Shown here one piece after another: positions 46,827 through 55,404 of a DNA stretch of 64,000 bases. How positions within the stretch are numbered: the stretch's first letter is position 1; each line of letters starts with the position of its first letter. Made by a program: the position numbers and the translations under genes. The stretch spans positions 40,693 to 104,692 of the forward strand of contig DALTYD010000002.1 of the NCBI GenBank assembly GCA_029986255.1, in the 5' to 3' direction. This DNA is from Methanocorpusculum sp. GTDB lineage: Archaea; Halobacteriota; Methanomicrobia; Methanomicrobiales; Methanocorpusculaceae. The notes under the pieces are model-generated. The model searched no databases. It saw nothing but the letters and a program-made list of their open reading frames with translations, and was not told the origin of the DNA.

Positions 46827-47702
46827 ATGAATGATATCGAGCTTGACAACTATCTAGAAGCAGGAAAAATTGCAAAGAAGGTACTTCAAAGTTGTGCAGC
46901 AGAAATTAAGCCTGGCGTTCTAGTGAGTGATATTTTTGATATGGTAGTTGATCAAATAGAGACAAGAGGGGCAATGTTGGCATTCCCACCCAATATTTCT
47001 CTTAATGACGTAGCTGCGCATGATTCACCGTCACCCAATGACGAGCGCACATTCACCACAGGAGATCTAATCAAACTTGATATTGGGACACACATTGATG
47101 GATATATTGCAGACACGGCAATTTCTGTAAACCTCGGCACCCATGAGAAACTCTGTGAAGCGTCAAAAGTAGCACTCGACGCCGCAATCAAGGTTGTAAA
47201 ACCAGAAATGGTAGTAAGTGAAATAGGTGCAGCGATTGAAGATGCAATAATCTCATATGGATTTAAACCAATTATAAATCTCACAGGTCATGCTGTTGCA
47301 CGCTATGATTTGCATCACGGTCTCTCCATTCCAAATACCGGGCTCTTTGGAACCAGCGTGCTTCGAAAGGATGACGTGATTGCAATAGAACCGTTTGCGA
47401 CAACCGGTTCAGGAATAGTACATGAAGCCCCACGTGCAGAGATCTATCAGATTATAAATAACACTCCTGTACGTTCCTCAATCTCCCGAAAAATTATGAA
47501 AAAAGCTGCAGAAATGAACGGTTTGCCATTCTCTCGTAGATGGCTAAACATACCAAAGGCCGATCTTGCCATCCCAACACTCCTTCGCCAAGGGATCCTA
47601 CATGTATATCATTGTCTTGCGGATGTGCCAGATAGCTTCATCGCACAGTCAGAACACACTGTGATAGTCACCGACGACGGACCACTCGTTACTACTCAGT
47701 AA
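46827..47702 (+). CDS. map: Methionine aminopeptidase, type II
   Basis: Removes the initiator methionine cotranslationally. The 291-residue archaeal enzyme has KLDIGTHIDGYIADTA with two metal Asp residues, NLTGHAVARYDLHHG with the metal His, and AIEPFATTG with the Glu; the type II insertion of about 60 residues is present (PFSRRWL...YHCLADVPD). It follows the Xaa-Pro peptidase gene by 1 bp. Confidence 0.94.
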   Translation: MNDIELDNYLEAGKIAKKVLQSCAAEIKPGVLVSDIFDMVVDQIETRGAMLAFPPNISLNDVAAHDSPSPNDERTFTTGDLIKLDIGTHIDGYIADTAISVNLGTHEKLCEASKVALDAAIKVVKPEMVVSEIGAAIEDAIISYGFKPIINLTGHAVARYDLHHGLSIPNTGLFGTSVLRKDDVIAIEPFATTGSGIVHEAPRAEIYQIINNTPVRSSISRKIMKKAAEMNGLPFSRRWLNIPKADLAIPTLLRQGILHVYHCLADVPDSFIAQSEHTVIVTDDGPLVTTQ

Positions 47703-48022
47703 CTCTGTTCTGTGGTTTTTGAGAATATCGGATAAAAAAGATTTTTAATGCACTTCAGAAAACTAGAGATGGAGGATAGCGTCCAATTCTCTCAGACGGA
47801 TGAACACCACAAACATTGCCTCATTGCTACCCATGAGAAAGTAGATAGTGAAATAAACAAGAGAAGCAGTGTCTCTATCCTATAAATACTCCATATATAT
47901 ATATATATCCAGTTAGAGTCCTGTATTCCTTTATAAAAAAATAAATCAATTTTGAATTATAAATGCAATAAAAAGATGAATATCAGAGATTTCATATATT
48001 CAAACACAACACTCGCAAAATA
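47703..48022. other. 320-bp spacer between convergent map and speB
   Basis: No gene seen. A T5 tract near 47751 and an (AT)8 tract at about 47893-47908 are the only features. The region could terminate both convergent transcripts. Confidence 0.4.
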
Positions 48023-48877
48023 TCAGTTGTGGGCACAATAATGCCCTGCAATGAACTCACGGATCATATGTGCAGCAACAACCGCCGTTTGACCCATATC
48101 ATTTGGAAGCACTTCAACATAATCAAATCCTACAACATTCTTTTGTGCAATTTCACGGATTACTATCCGAATGTCTGCAGGGGTTAGCCCAAATGGTTCG
48201 GGGGTACCAAGACCAGGTGTCATACAGCAGTCAATAGCGTCCGCGTCGATAGACAGGTACATTGTATCATCACCGATCAGATCCACTACTTCTTCCAAAA
48301 CAGAGGAGATGCCTCTTTCCTGGACATCATCAGCTGTATAGAGATAACATTTTTCCCGTGCAAAAGAAAACTCTTCGCGAGTACCACTACGAGGACCAAT
48401 CAGAATAATGTTTTGTACGAATTCTAATATGCGCGCAGTTACACTGTCGTGATTATAAGAAGAACCTCGAAACTCATTCTGCAGATCCAGATGCGCATCA
48501 CAGACCACATACCACATGGGCGCAAGTGTACGCACTGCGCCAATTGTCACAGAATGCTCACCCCCGATTAGCACAGGAAACTTCCCGTCCAAATGGAGAT
48601 CCAAAATTATGTCTGAAACCTGATCGATCACAAGATCTGGAAGGCAGTCGCAACAGAGATCACCCATATCATGGAACAAAATATCTGACATGTCCAGATT
48701 ATAATAAGGTAAGTAGGCCTCAAGATTGTAGGATACTGCGCGAATTGCCTGAGGTGCATCACGCGTACCTGCCTTGAATGAGGTAGTACCATCAAATGGA
48801 ACACCAAAAATTACATAGGTCGCATCTTTGTATGTGGATTCTGCATCTGCAAAAAAATTGTGCGAAAAAGACTGCAT
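48023..48877 (-). CDS. speB: Agmatinase
   Basis: Hydrolyses agmatine to putrescine and urea. The ureohydrolase metal motifs are all present: GGEHSVT, DAHLD, and SIDADAIDCCMTPG (Mn-binding His and Asp). The GVPFDGTTSFKAGTRDAPQAIR start is also typical. The 284-residue length is normal. It lies 18 bp downstream of the aIF5A gene on the same strand and is probably cotranscribed. In halophilic archaea agmatinase is needed for aIF5A modification, which fits the linkage. Confidence 0.94.
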   Translation of the reverse strand: MQSFSHNFFADAESTYKDATYVIFGVPFDGTTSFKAGTRDAPQAIRAVSYNLEAYLPYYNLDMSDILFHDMGDLCCDCLPDLVIDQVSDIILDLHLDGKFPVLIGGEHSVTIGAVRTLAPMWYVVCDAHLDLQNEFRGSSYNHDSVTARILEFVQNIILIGPRSGTREEFSFAREKCYLYTADDVQERGISSVLEEVVDLIGDDTMYLSIDADAIDCCMTPGLGTPEPFGLTPADIRIVIREIAQKNVVGFDYVEVLPNDMGQTAVVAAHMIREFIAGHYCAHN

Positions 48878-48895
48878 AGGAGTTAATGTACAATC

Positions 48896-49276
48896 TCAGA
48901 GATCAAGCTTGCGCTTGCCAAGAGATTCAATATAGGGAACTTCCTGGGCAGGCTGGAATGTTGCAACAATATCATCATCAACAACAAGTTCGAAGTTATT
49001 GAAATCCTTCATATCCATAAAGGTTACAACATTCCCAGAAATGGTCAAAATTTGACCAGTCTTACGCTCTACAATAGGTGCATAAACTGTTGCAGATGTC
49101 GGAGAAACGACAGAACGTTTCTGACCATCAAAAAGGCCAACAACATCAAGTCTTGCTTTTGCTGCACCATGCTTTCCTGGCTTGGAAATGGCAATACTCT
49201 GGATCTTACACGGTTCATCATCAACAACAACATAACGACCTTCCTTGAGCTTCCCAACTTCTGTCTGTTCCTTCAT
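48896..49276 (-). CDS. Translation initiation factor aIF5A
   Basis: Promotes peptide-bond formation at difficult sequences such as polyproline. The 126-residue protein has the hypusination loop SKPGKHGAAKAR, the modified lysine being Lys35, followed by the OB-fold C-terminal domain (about 70-126). ATG 49276 has no clear ribosome site. The agmatinase gene follows in the same direction, linking polyamine supply to modification of this factor. Confidence 0.96.
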   Translation of the reverse strand: MKEQTEVGKLKEGRYVVVDDEPCKIQSIAISKPGKHGAAKARLDVVGLFDGQKRSVVSPTSATVYAPIVERKTGQILTISGNVVTFMDMKDFNNFELVVDDDIVATFQPAQEVPYIESLGKRKLDL

Positions 49277-49394
49277 AATAATAAACTCTTATTATTTATG
49301 TGAAGTAATCGCTTATGAGTGTTGCGACCGAAATGCAGAGTTGCAGCTTGCCTAACTTCACCGGTGCATTCATGAGACTTTCGCACTAATACAG

Positions 49395-50195
49395 ATGTAT
49401 CATATGATAACTCCATTTCAGTTTCTCTCCGTCTGTGATGAAGTTGGAAAAATCATGATGCAGGAACTTGCACCGATTATAGGATCTGCATATGCTGGAG
49501 AAGAATTATGCATCGGTGCGGACAATACCCCAACAGAACGCATAGATCACATGGCAGAGGAGATGGTATTGTCAGTTTTTCGTGAGAAGCAACTCTGTCG
49601 CTTACTTCTCTCTGAAGAGATAGGAATGGTTGAGATAGGAGGAGATACAGGAATCGCTTATCTTGATCCAATGGATGGGACATTCAATGCTGTGTCTGGC
49701 ATACCCTTCTATGCACTCTCCATTGCCCTTTCCGATGGATATCGAGTGATGGCAGGATATGTGAAAAATCTTGCAAACGGAGAAACATTTACTGCTATTC
49801 AAGGAAAAGGGGCATGTTTAAATGGGAAGCCAATTCAGGTGTCAACCGAGACTATGCTGGACCATTCAGCAATGAGTGTGTATGCAAAAAAATTTGATAT
49901 GACACGAATGGTGCAGCTCGGTCATAAGATCCGTCGATGGCGCCTTTTGGGAGCGTCGGCACTTGAACTTTGTTATGTTGCTTGTGGACGACTCGATGGA
50001 TTTGTAGATATGCGAAATACTCTACGGGTGACAGATGCAGCTGCAGGTATCCTTATCTGCCAAGAAGCTGGAGGGGAAGTAACACTACCTGATGGGAGTG
50101 CACTCGAATTTCAAGATAATGTAGTATCTGGTCGATGTGTTGTCGCAACAAATCGGGTAATTCATCGAAAGGTGATTGAATATCTGAGGTCATAA
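49395..50195 (+). CDS. suhB: Inositol-monophosphatase/fructose-1,6-bisphosphatase-family protein (SuhB-like)
   Basis: Mg-dependent phosphatase of the FIG superfamily. Motifs: LLLSEEIGM (Glu of the first metal site), YLDPMDGTFNAVSG (DPxDGTxN), and the C-terminal RVTDAAAGILICQEAGG in place of the usual WDxAAG. At 266 residues it matches archaeal bifunctional IMPase/FBPases. A Trp-to-Arg-type change at the WD position is common outside the eukaryotic enzymes. The start may be ATG 49395 or 49404. It overlaps nadK by 1 bp, which suggests coupling. Confidence 0.88.
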   Translation: MYHMITPFQFLSVCDEVGKIMMQELAPIIGSAYAGEELCIGADNTPTERIDHMAEEMVLSVFREKQLCRLLLSEEIGMVEIGGDTGIAYLDPMDGTFNAVSGIPFYALSIALSDGYRVMAGYVKNLANGETFTAIQGKGACLNGKPIQVSTETMLDHSAMSVYAKKFDMTRMVQLGHKIRRWRLLGASALELCYVACGRLDGFVDMRNTLRVTDAAAGILICQEAGGEVTLPDGSALEFQDNVVSGRCVVATNRVIHRKVIEYLRS

Positions 50196-51013
50196 TGAAG
50201 ATCTGTATTGTATCCCGAGTGGATTTTCGTGAACCTATTGAGAGAGGAAGGTTGCTGGGTTTGATTCTGGAAAAGGCGGGATTTGAGGTGATTTATGAAG
50301 ACTCAATTGCGTCCAAACTCGGATATAATGGGGTGTCCCTTGCATCTTCTTCATTTTCAGCAGATTTGATTGTTGTATTAGGAGGAGACGGGAGTGTACT
50401 TCGAACTGTGAGACTGCTTTCACGTCAGATACCAATTGTTGGCGTGAATCAAGGAAAAGTAGGATTTCTAACAGATCTAGAATGGGAACATGTGAGCAAA
50501 CTTCTTACAAGTCTTTCTCTTCCTCTCCACGTTGATTCACGAATGCGTATTATGATTGAGTATGAGGGTACACAGATTGCCTCAGCACTGAATGAGGTTG
50601 TGATGGTTACATCACGACCAGCAAAAATGCTGCAGTTTGAAACATTCATTGACGGTAAAAAATCTGCAAAATACCGGGCGGATGGTCTTATTGTGGGAAC
50701 TCCTACCGGGTCAACAGCATATGCAATGAGTGCTGGAGGACCAATCGTAGATCCACTGATTGAGGCATTCGTGCTGGTACCACTCGCACCGTTTATGCTA
50801 TCGTCACGACCATGTCTAATCAACTCCTCAAGTGAGATAGAGGTACGACTAGTAAGCAGTAAACCCGCCCAACTAGTGCTTGATGGTCAGATCCAGTATG
50901 ATATTGGCACAGAAGCATCACTAGTGATGAAAAAGTCTCCAGAACCAGCACTTTTCCTTAATGTGAAAAAAAATTTCTTTGAAAAAGTTGATAAGAAACT
51001 TAGAACTTTATAA
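50195..51013 (+). CDS. nadK: NAD kinase
   Basis: Phosphorylates NAD+ to NADP+. The 272-residue protein has the catalytic GGDGSVLRT motif near residue 63, VGVNQGKVGFLTD, the NE-motif ALNEVVM, and the glycine-rich YRADGLIVGTPTGSTAYAMSAGGPIV. The ATG overlaps the suhB stop by one base. In some archaea the two activities are fused as one protein; here they are adjacent genes. Confidence 0.95.
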   Translation: MKICIVSRVDFREPIERGRLLGLILEKAGFEVIYEDSIASKLGYNGVSLASSSFSADLIVVLGGDGSVLRTVRLLSRQIPIVGVNQGKVGFLTDLEWEHVSKLLTSLSLPLHVDSRMRIMIEYEGTQIASALNEVVMVTSRPAKMLQFETFIDGKKSAKYRADGLIVGTPTGSTAYAMSAGGPIVDPLIEAFVLVPLAPFMLSSRPCLINSSSEIEVRLVSSKPAQLVLDGQIQYDIGTEASLVMKKSPEPALFLNVKKNFFEKVDKKLRTL

Positions 51014-51201
51014 TATTTATAAAAATAGCTTTATTTGAAAAATAACATCGAATATGACAAAGATCACTGCAATCAGCAACATAAAGCATAAATCATAGTT
51101 TGTTCAAAAAGTTTGATTATTATAATCTGCAGTTAAAATTTCGGCATTTTAAAAAGGAAATATTATATGATTGCATACCCTATTTCCTCATTGTGGATGA
51201 C

Positions 51202-51900
51202 ATGAAATCAAATATCAATTTTGAAAAAATCTCATCTGTACTTAAGGAAAATTTAGAACTTGTTGGATCTCCGATTGCTGTGAAGATTATAGTGTCCCCT
51301 GAACAAATTCCAGAAGGTATTCCCGAGATTGAGAGAAAAATCCGTCACTGCAAAATGGTATCTCTAGCCCGCAACGGACAAGTTTTCTATGCAACTGATG
51401 CAAAACATCAATGTGGCGGTGGGGCATGGGCTCTTGGGCTTCGAGAACAAAGTTCGGTTCTAAAAACAGGAGAACACTATTACAAACTGAGAAAATATGA
51501 ATCAATTGATTCTTGCATCAGAACAATGAACACTGTGGCAAATTTGCCACAAGAAACGTATGCAACGTTGTATGCACCACTGGAAAAAGCAGAGTTTGTA
51601 CCGAAGGTTGTGTTAATCTTTGCAAAACCAAAAACAATGCTTAAATTAGTCCAAACAATATTATATCGACTCGGCGGAAGGTTGTATCCTCAGTTTTCAG
51701 GAATTCAGTCTGTCTGCTCAGATGTAATCTCTTACGTTCTTTTAACCGGTAAACCAAACTTCTCTTTCGGATGTGATGGATCGCGCAAATTTGCAGGGAT
51801 TTCGGATGAGGAAATGGTTGCAGGAATCCCAATTGAACTGATTGAAGAAATTGCTCAGAATCTCCCCTTTGTAGTGAATGCTGAAGGATATAAAAATTAG
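51202..51900 (+). CDS. DUF169-family protein
   Basis: A 232-residue protein with the DUF169 pattern: an N-terminal SPIAVKI, HCKMVSLARNGQVFYATDAKHQCGGGAWALGL with paired cysteines, then PKVVLIFAKPKTMLKLVQ and FSFGCDGSRKFAGISDEEMVAGIP. The family function is not established; the invariant Cys and Gly segments suggest a metal or redox site. I prefer ATG 51202 (MKSNINFEK). The frame is open to ATG 51100, but the added residues look like spacer. Monocistronic. Confidence 0.85.
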   Translation: MKSNINFEKISSVLKENLELVGSPIAVKIIVSPEQIPEGIPEIERKIRHCKMVSLARNGQVFYATDAKHQCGGGAWALGLREQSSVLKTGEHYYKLRKYESIDSCIRTMNTVANLPQETYATLYAPLEKAEFVPKVVLIFAKPKTMLKLVQTILYRLGGRLYPQFSGIQSVCSDVISYVLLTGKPNFSFGCDGSRKFAGISDEEMVAGIPIELIEEIAQNLPFVVNAEGYKN

Positions 51901-52761
51901 ATACTTTTTTTTTATTTATGATTGACTGAAACAAATTCTAAGGTGAAGTACATATTACTACAATTCTCCCATACCAAAGAAAAAAAATCCAAAATGATCT
52001 TCCTATTTTAGTATCAGAGAGGGACACAGTCTAGAGAGAGGCTGCCAAAGAAAAACTCATAAAAATCGAAATCTTAAACATTGTAATTAAGAGAATAACT
52101 ATGCCAATACACAGAAAATTCAAAGATAAATATGACATTTCATACAAGAAATATGTACAAAATAGTTCCAACTTATTGAAAAAACTCATATTCCAAAGTT
52201 CATGAGGTTGATTCAAAAACAATATACTCCTTTGATTATATCTCAAACGTTCATATATATACTGATAAGTTAGGTAAAAACCTCTCTCCAACCAAATGAA
52301 GCAAATAAATTCGTATTCACTCGTTTAATCCATAGAGACCGAATAATTTTTCCATACCATATTCAATCACATGAAATACTATCAACAATGGCACTAGAGA
52401 GTTTGAGGTAACTAGAGATACACACAATCCATCATATTTGTAAGCAATATAACTTTAGCCAATGATGATATGTGCGCATAAATTTCTTTAAGATGCAAAT
52501 CACAGAAAGTCACTCAAAAATCGCACCCATTCCCAACCATCCGAAAGAGAAACACGAGATCACACCCAAGATTTGCACGTCTATAACCATGCAGATGAGT
52601 TTCATCAATAACTTCTAAATATAGAAAGAGGGAGTAAACCTCCTCCCCTATAACGTGGAACTGGGCATTTCTGAGGGCAAGATAGTAGCAGGTGCACAAC
52701 ACTGCTGAAATACATTAGTGGGTGACAACTTCGAACTGATGATATGGAAAAACTCAATCAC
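51901..52761. other. 860-bp spacer with a T9 run at its left edge
   Basis: No credible gene on either strand. T9 at 51905-51913 directly after the DUF169 stop (listed separately) is the only clear feature. The rest is AT-rich with short frames only. The minus-strand gene to the right ends at 52762, so both flanking genes converge on this stretch. Confidence 0.5.
51905..51913 (+). terminator. Poly-T terminator of the DUF169 gene
   Basis: Nine consecutive T residues begin 5 bases after the stop codon. Archaeal RNA polymerase terminates on such runs without a hairpin. More T-rich sequence follows, which would strengthen it. Confidence 0.55.
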
Positions 52762-53277
52762 TTACCCCAAAGAATGTTTTTCCTTGTACTCAGCAAACAA
52801 CTTCCCAAGTGTGCCTTCAGGATAAATACTGCGGAGAACCTGCATGGAAAAAATATCATCGATCATATCATGGAAGAACTGCGGCGGTAGTGGAGTTCGA
52901 GACACCGGATCCAATACAATCCGGAAACCTACATACCGAGTACATTCATCTGGATCATAAATCAGTTGCCAAAGAATCGGAGTGCTCTCAAAGAGTTTCT
53001 GGTTTGTATCACGCAACCAAACCATAAATCCAGGAAAAAGAGCATTGTCTCCATTTTCTGCAAGATCAACTCGCCAACGGAGATACTCGGCAGTCATCAC
53101 ACAACGAATTGAATCAGGATTGTAGGCAAGAGAGCTTAGTGTATAGTCAAGATGTGCAATAACATCGATGAGATAAAAGTAGAGAACGGGGTCCATCTCA
53201 GAAGGGCTTTCCAAGATTAGTGATTTGCGATAGAGGTACTCAATCTCCTTTGAGTACTCATTGCTTTGTGAGAACAT
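52762..53277 (-). CDS. Conserved-looking hypothetical protein
   Basis: A 171-residue soluble, mostly helical protein that I do not recognise. Segments: an N-terminal helix (NEYSKEIEYLYRKSLI), DPVLYFYLIDVIAHLDYTLSSLAYN, a Trp-rich LRWRVDLAENGDNALFPGFMVWLRDTNQ, and a C-terminal HDMIDDIFSMQVLRSIYPE. The composition is that of a real gene and the ATG is well placed. It lies beside the ferredoxin gene on the same strand, with 105 bp between. Confidence 0.65.
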   Translation of the reverse strand: MFSQSNEYSKEIEYLYRKSLILESPSEMDPVLYFYLIDVIAHLDYTLSSLAYNPDSIRCVMTAEYLRWRVDLAENGDNALFPGFMVWLRDTNQKLFESTPILWQLIYDPDECTRYVGFRIVLDPVSRTPLPPQFFHDMIDDIFSMQVLRSIYPEGTLGKLFAEYKEKHSLG

Positions 53278-53382
53278 AGTAGTAGTTTATCTGGGCAGAC
53301 AAAAAGCATTAGTATGAAAACACAGAATATTACCGCAAGATTAAAGAGAGAACACAAAAGAAAAATGAATTGGAAATGGATG

Positions 53383-53556
53383 TTATGCCATAGAAATAGC
53401 ACTTTCAGGGCACTCATCCACACAAGTCTCACAGTCAACACAGGATGATGCGTCAACAATTGCCTTGCTATTGTCTAATTCAATGGATGCCGCAGGACAG
53501 ATGTCCACACAGGTCCCACAGCCTGTACACTTGTCTTTATTAATAACTACTACCAT
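53383..53556 (-). CDS. 2[4Fe-4S] ferredoxin (57 aa)
   Basis: Small electron carrier. The 57-residue protein has two CxxCxxCxxxCP motifs: CTGCGTCVDICP (starting Cys10) and CVDCETCVDECP (starting Cys39), typical of clostridial-type two-cluster ferredoxins. The start is ATG 53556 and the stop TAA at 53383-53385. In methanogens such proteins carry electrons to and from hydrogenases and formylmethanofuran dehydrogenase. It is upstream of the hypothetical gene at 52762 and may be cotranscribed. Confidence 0.95.
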   Translation of the reverse strand: MVVVINKDKCTGCGTCVDICPAASIELDNSKAIVDASSCVDCETCVDECPESAISMA

Positions 53557-54237
53557 TTCAAATACCTCAATGATTCCTATTACATTTCAATCGGAAAATA
53601 AAAATAGATTTCGAATGAGATCAAAAACCATTTTTTCATCAAGACAAACACGAATGTTACAGCCAAAAAATTTCATTCTCAATATCATGAACAAAGAAGA
53701 GGTAAACATCAACACAGAGATTCATCGAACTCTACAGCCCCATTTAGGAGGAAATCAGTAATCCCAATCACATGAACAATTATGGGCAACAATAATTTTT
53801 TGCATTCATCCGCAGTACCACAACATATAAGAAGTTAGTCAATAAGGGAGGTTTCCTATATTCAAGAAAGAGACTACAATCCAAGATCGGTGCATGGCAG
53901 ATATAGGAATAATGGATAAACAATGAATTAAGACAGAACAACTTTTTCAAAGACACAAATATGTGCAGTAGGAGTCAACATAGCCTCTTCTTCAATAATA
54001 TATGATGGGTGATAATGACATGTACCAATGCTTGATACAAACACAGAGAGGATTAAATACCTAAAAAAACCCATAAAAAGTCGATTACAAACTCAAAAAC
54101 CAGGAAGATAGAAAATAAAAAGATTTATTTGGCCCATTATGGGAAAAAATTACTTGCAAAAGAATCCTCACAGCATAGATATATTGAAGAAAACTGCAAA
54201 AAGAAAGGAATGATTGTAAACCTTACGATTTTTCGAA
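53557..54237. other. 680-bp spacer, ferredoxin to S17e
   Basis: It lies between the 5' end of the ferredoxin gene and the 3' end of S17e, both on the minus strand. Ribosome-site-like TTAGGAGG (about 53745) and AAGGGAGG (about 53847) occur without a following start of any useful frame. No gene seen. The ferredoxin promoter lies in the first part. Confidence 0.45.
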
Positions 54238-54432
54238 TTAGCGACGACGATTATTGGTATTTATCTTGCGAGTAATGAACCCTGCAACGCGATTGCGGAT
54301 GCGTTTACTCTCAATGGTGGTGATCTCAGAAACAACGTTCTTGTTGTCATCAAAGCTGTTGTTAAAGCTTGTTCCGTGCTGTTCCAAAAGGGCACTACCC
54401 ATACTCTTTATATAGCTTGGCTTAATTCCCAT
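54238..54432 (-). CDS. rps17e: Ribosomal protein S17e
   Basis: Small-subunit ribosomal protein found in archaea and eukaryotes. The 64-residue protein starts MGIKPSYIKSMGSALLEQHG and has VSEITTIESKRIRNRVAGFITRK, the family's basic core. GAGGA lies 8 bases before ATG 54432 and confirms this start over an upstream ATG. It follows the ThiN gene by 10 bp on the same strand. Confidence 0.95.
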   Translation of the reverse strand: MGIKPSYIKSMGSALLEQHGTSFNNSFDDNKNVVSEITTIESKRIRNRVAGFITRKINTNNRRR

Positions 54433-54442
54433 GCAATAGTCC

Positions 54443-54955
54443 TCAGACATCTATATATTTAAGTCGTTCAGATATGATAAGGATTCTGTTTGCCACATCA
54501 TCAGGTGTTTCCCCAAGAACATAGATCAAGGCTGCAGTTTTATTCGTACCACATTCAATAATCCCCAGTGGAACTCCATCCCGACAACAAGAAGCAACAC
54601 CCCAATTCATACAAAATATTCCTGAAGGAAACGCCCCTGGATCATATTCAACAACATCACGCAGAGTTTCACGGACAACCTCTGCAATTTCATCAGTATA
54701 GCGAATGCATCCAACCGCACGAATGGAAACATCAAATCTAACAATTGTCATCATCACACGAATGAGTGGATCATTGGTTCCAAACCCAATCCCAGTCGAT
54801 CTAATCACGGATACATCTTGTTTTTCGCGTGGATTGGGTACAGAGTAGGCAAGTGCGACACCACCAGGTGGAATAAGATAACGAGGAATGGCCATCACAC
54901 GAACATGAGCTTGTTGAAGCGATTTTAATACAATGGACTGCTCCTTTGCAGACAT
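54443..54955 (-). CDS. ThiN-domain protein (thiamine-phosphate synthase type)
   Basis: A stand-alone ThiN domain of 170 residues, with GVALAYSVPNPREKQDVSVI, SIRAVGCIRYTDEIAEV and the C-terminal VLGETPDDVANRIL. ThiN condenses HMP-PP and THZ-P to thiamine phosphate in archaea, often fused to ThiD or a helix-turn-helix domain. Here no partner domain is present. GAGGAG 8 bases before ATG 54955 sets the start. A role as a thiamine-linked regulator is an alternative. It is cotranscribed with S17e. Confidence 0.75.
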   Translation of the reverse strand: MSAKEQSIVLKSLQQAHVRVMAIPRYLIPPGGVALAYSVPNPREKQDVSVIRSTGIGFGTNDPLIRVMMTIVRFDVSIRAVGCIRYTDEIAEVVRETLRDVVEYDPGAFPSGIFCMNWGVASCCRDGVPLGIIECGTNKTAALIYVLGETPDDVANRILIISERLKYIDV

Positions 54956-55186
54956 AATCACAGCTCCTCTAATAATATTTGAACGAGGAAATGCTCTTTA
55001 AGGCTATTTCCATGCATATGAGAATTCACCAAAAATGGCAGATGAGGCAATAGATGTAGCAGTATCAAGTCCGTAATAAAAATATAAAATCATGTATGCA
55101 CGCAGAAGATAAACATCTATCTCCATACATAAGTTTGCTCTATCAAAACTCATAAAAGCACACACATCAAATTAATTTATATATTT

Positions 55187-55366
55187 ATGATAGGCTGGAT
55201 TTTGGATATCATTGTTGGGATCTCTTCCCTGATTATCTTCGGTATTTTGATGTTTGCACTTCCAATGATCATGCCTGCGGCATATGGTTATATTGGAGCA
55301 TTATTTCTGTTTGTTGTGTACATGACCATTGCAGGATTAACCATCATCAAGAAAACAATTGTCTAA
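55187..55366 (+). CDS. Small two-helix membrane protein (59 aa), unknown
   Basis: A 59-residue hydrophobic protein: MIGWILDIIVGISSLIIFGI, then MFALPMIMPAAYGYIGALFLF, VVYMTIAGLTIIKKTIV. It has two membrane segments and a Lys-Lys end that suggests a cytoplasmic C-terminus. No family is recognised. Codon use is normal for the genome and it fits closely between the minus-strand ThiN and acyl-CoA ligase genes. A TATA-like TTTATATATTT lies just before the ATG. Likely real, but the function cannot be assigned. Confidence 0.6.
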   Translation: MIGWILDIIVGISSLIIFGILMFALPMIMPAAYGYIGALFLFVVYMTIAGLTIIKKTIV

Positions 55367-55404
55367 GATATCAAGAGAAAAAAATAGATCTATAATGTTT
55401 GGAT

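Noticed and set aside
52031..52291. 86-codon minus-strand frame
   Set aside because: Same reasons: hydrophobic by composition, no ribosome site.
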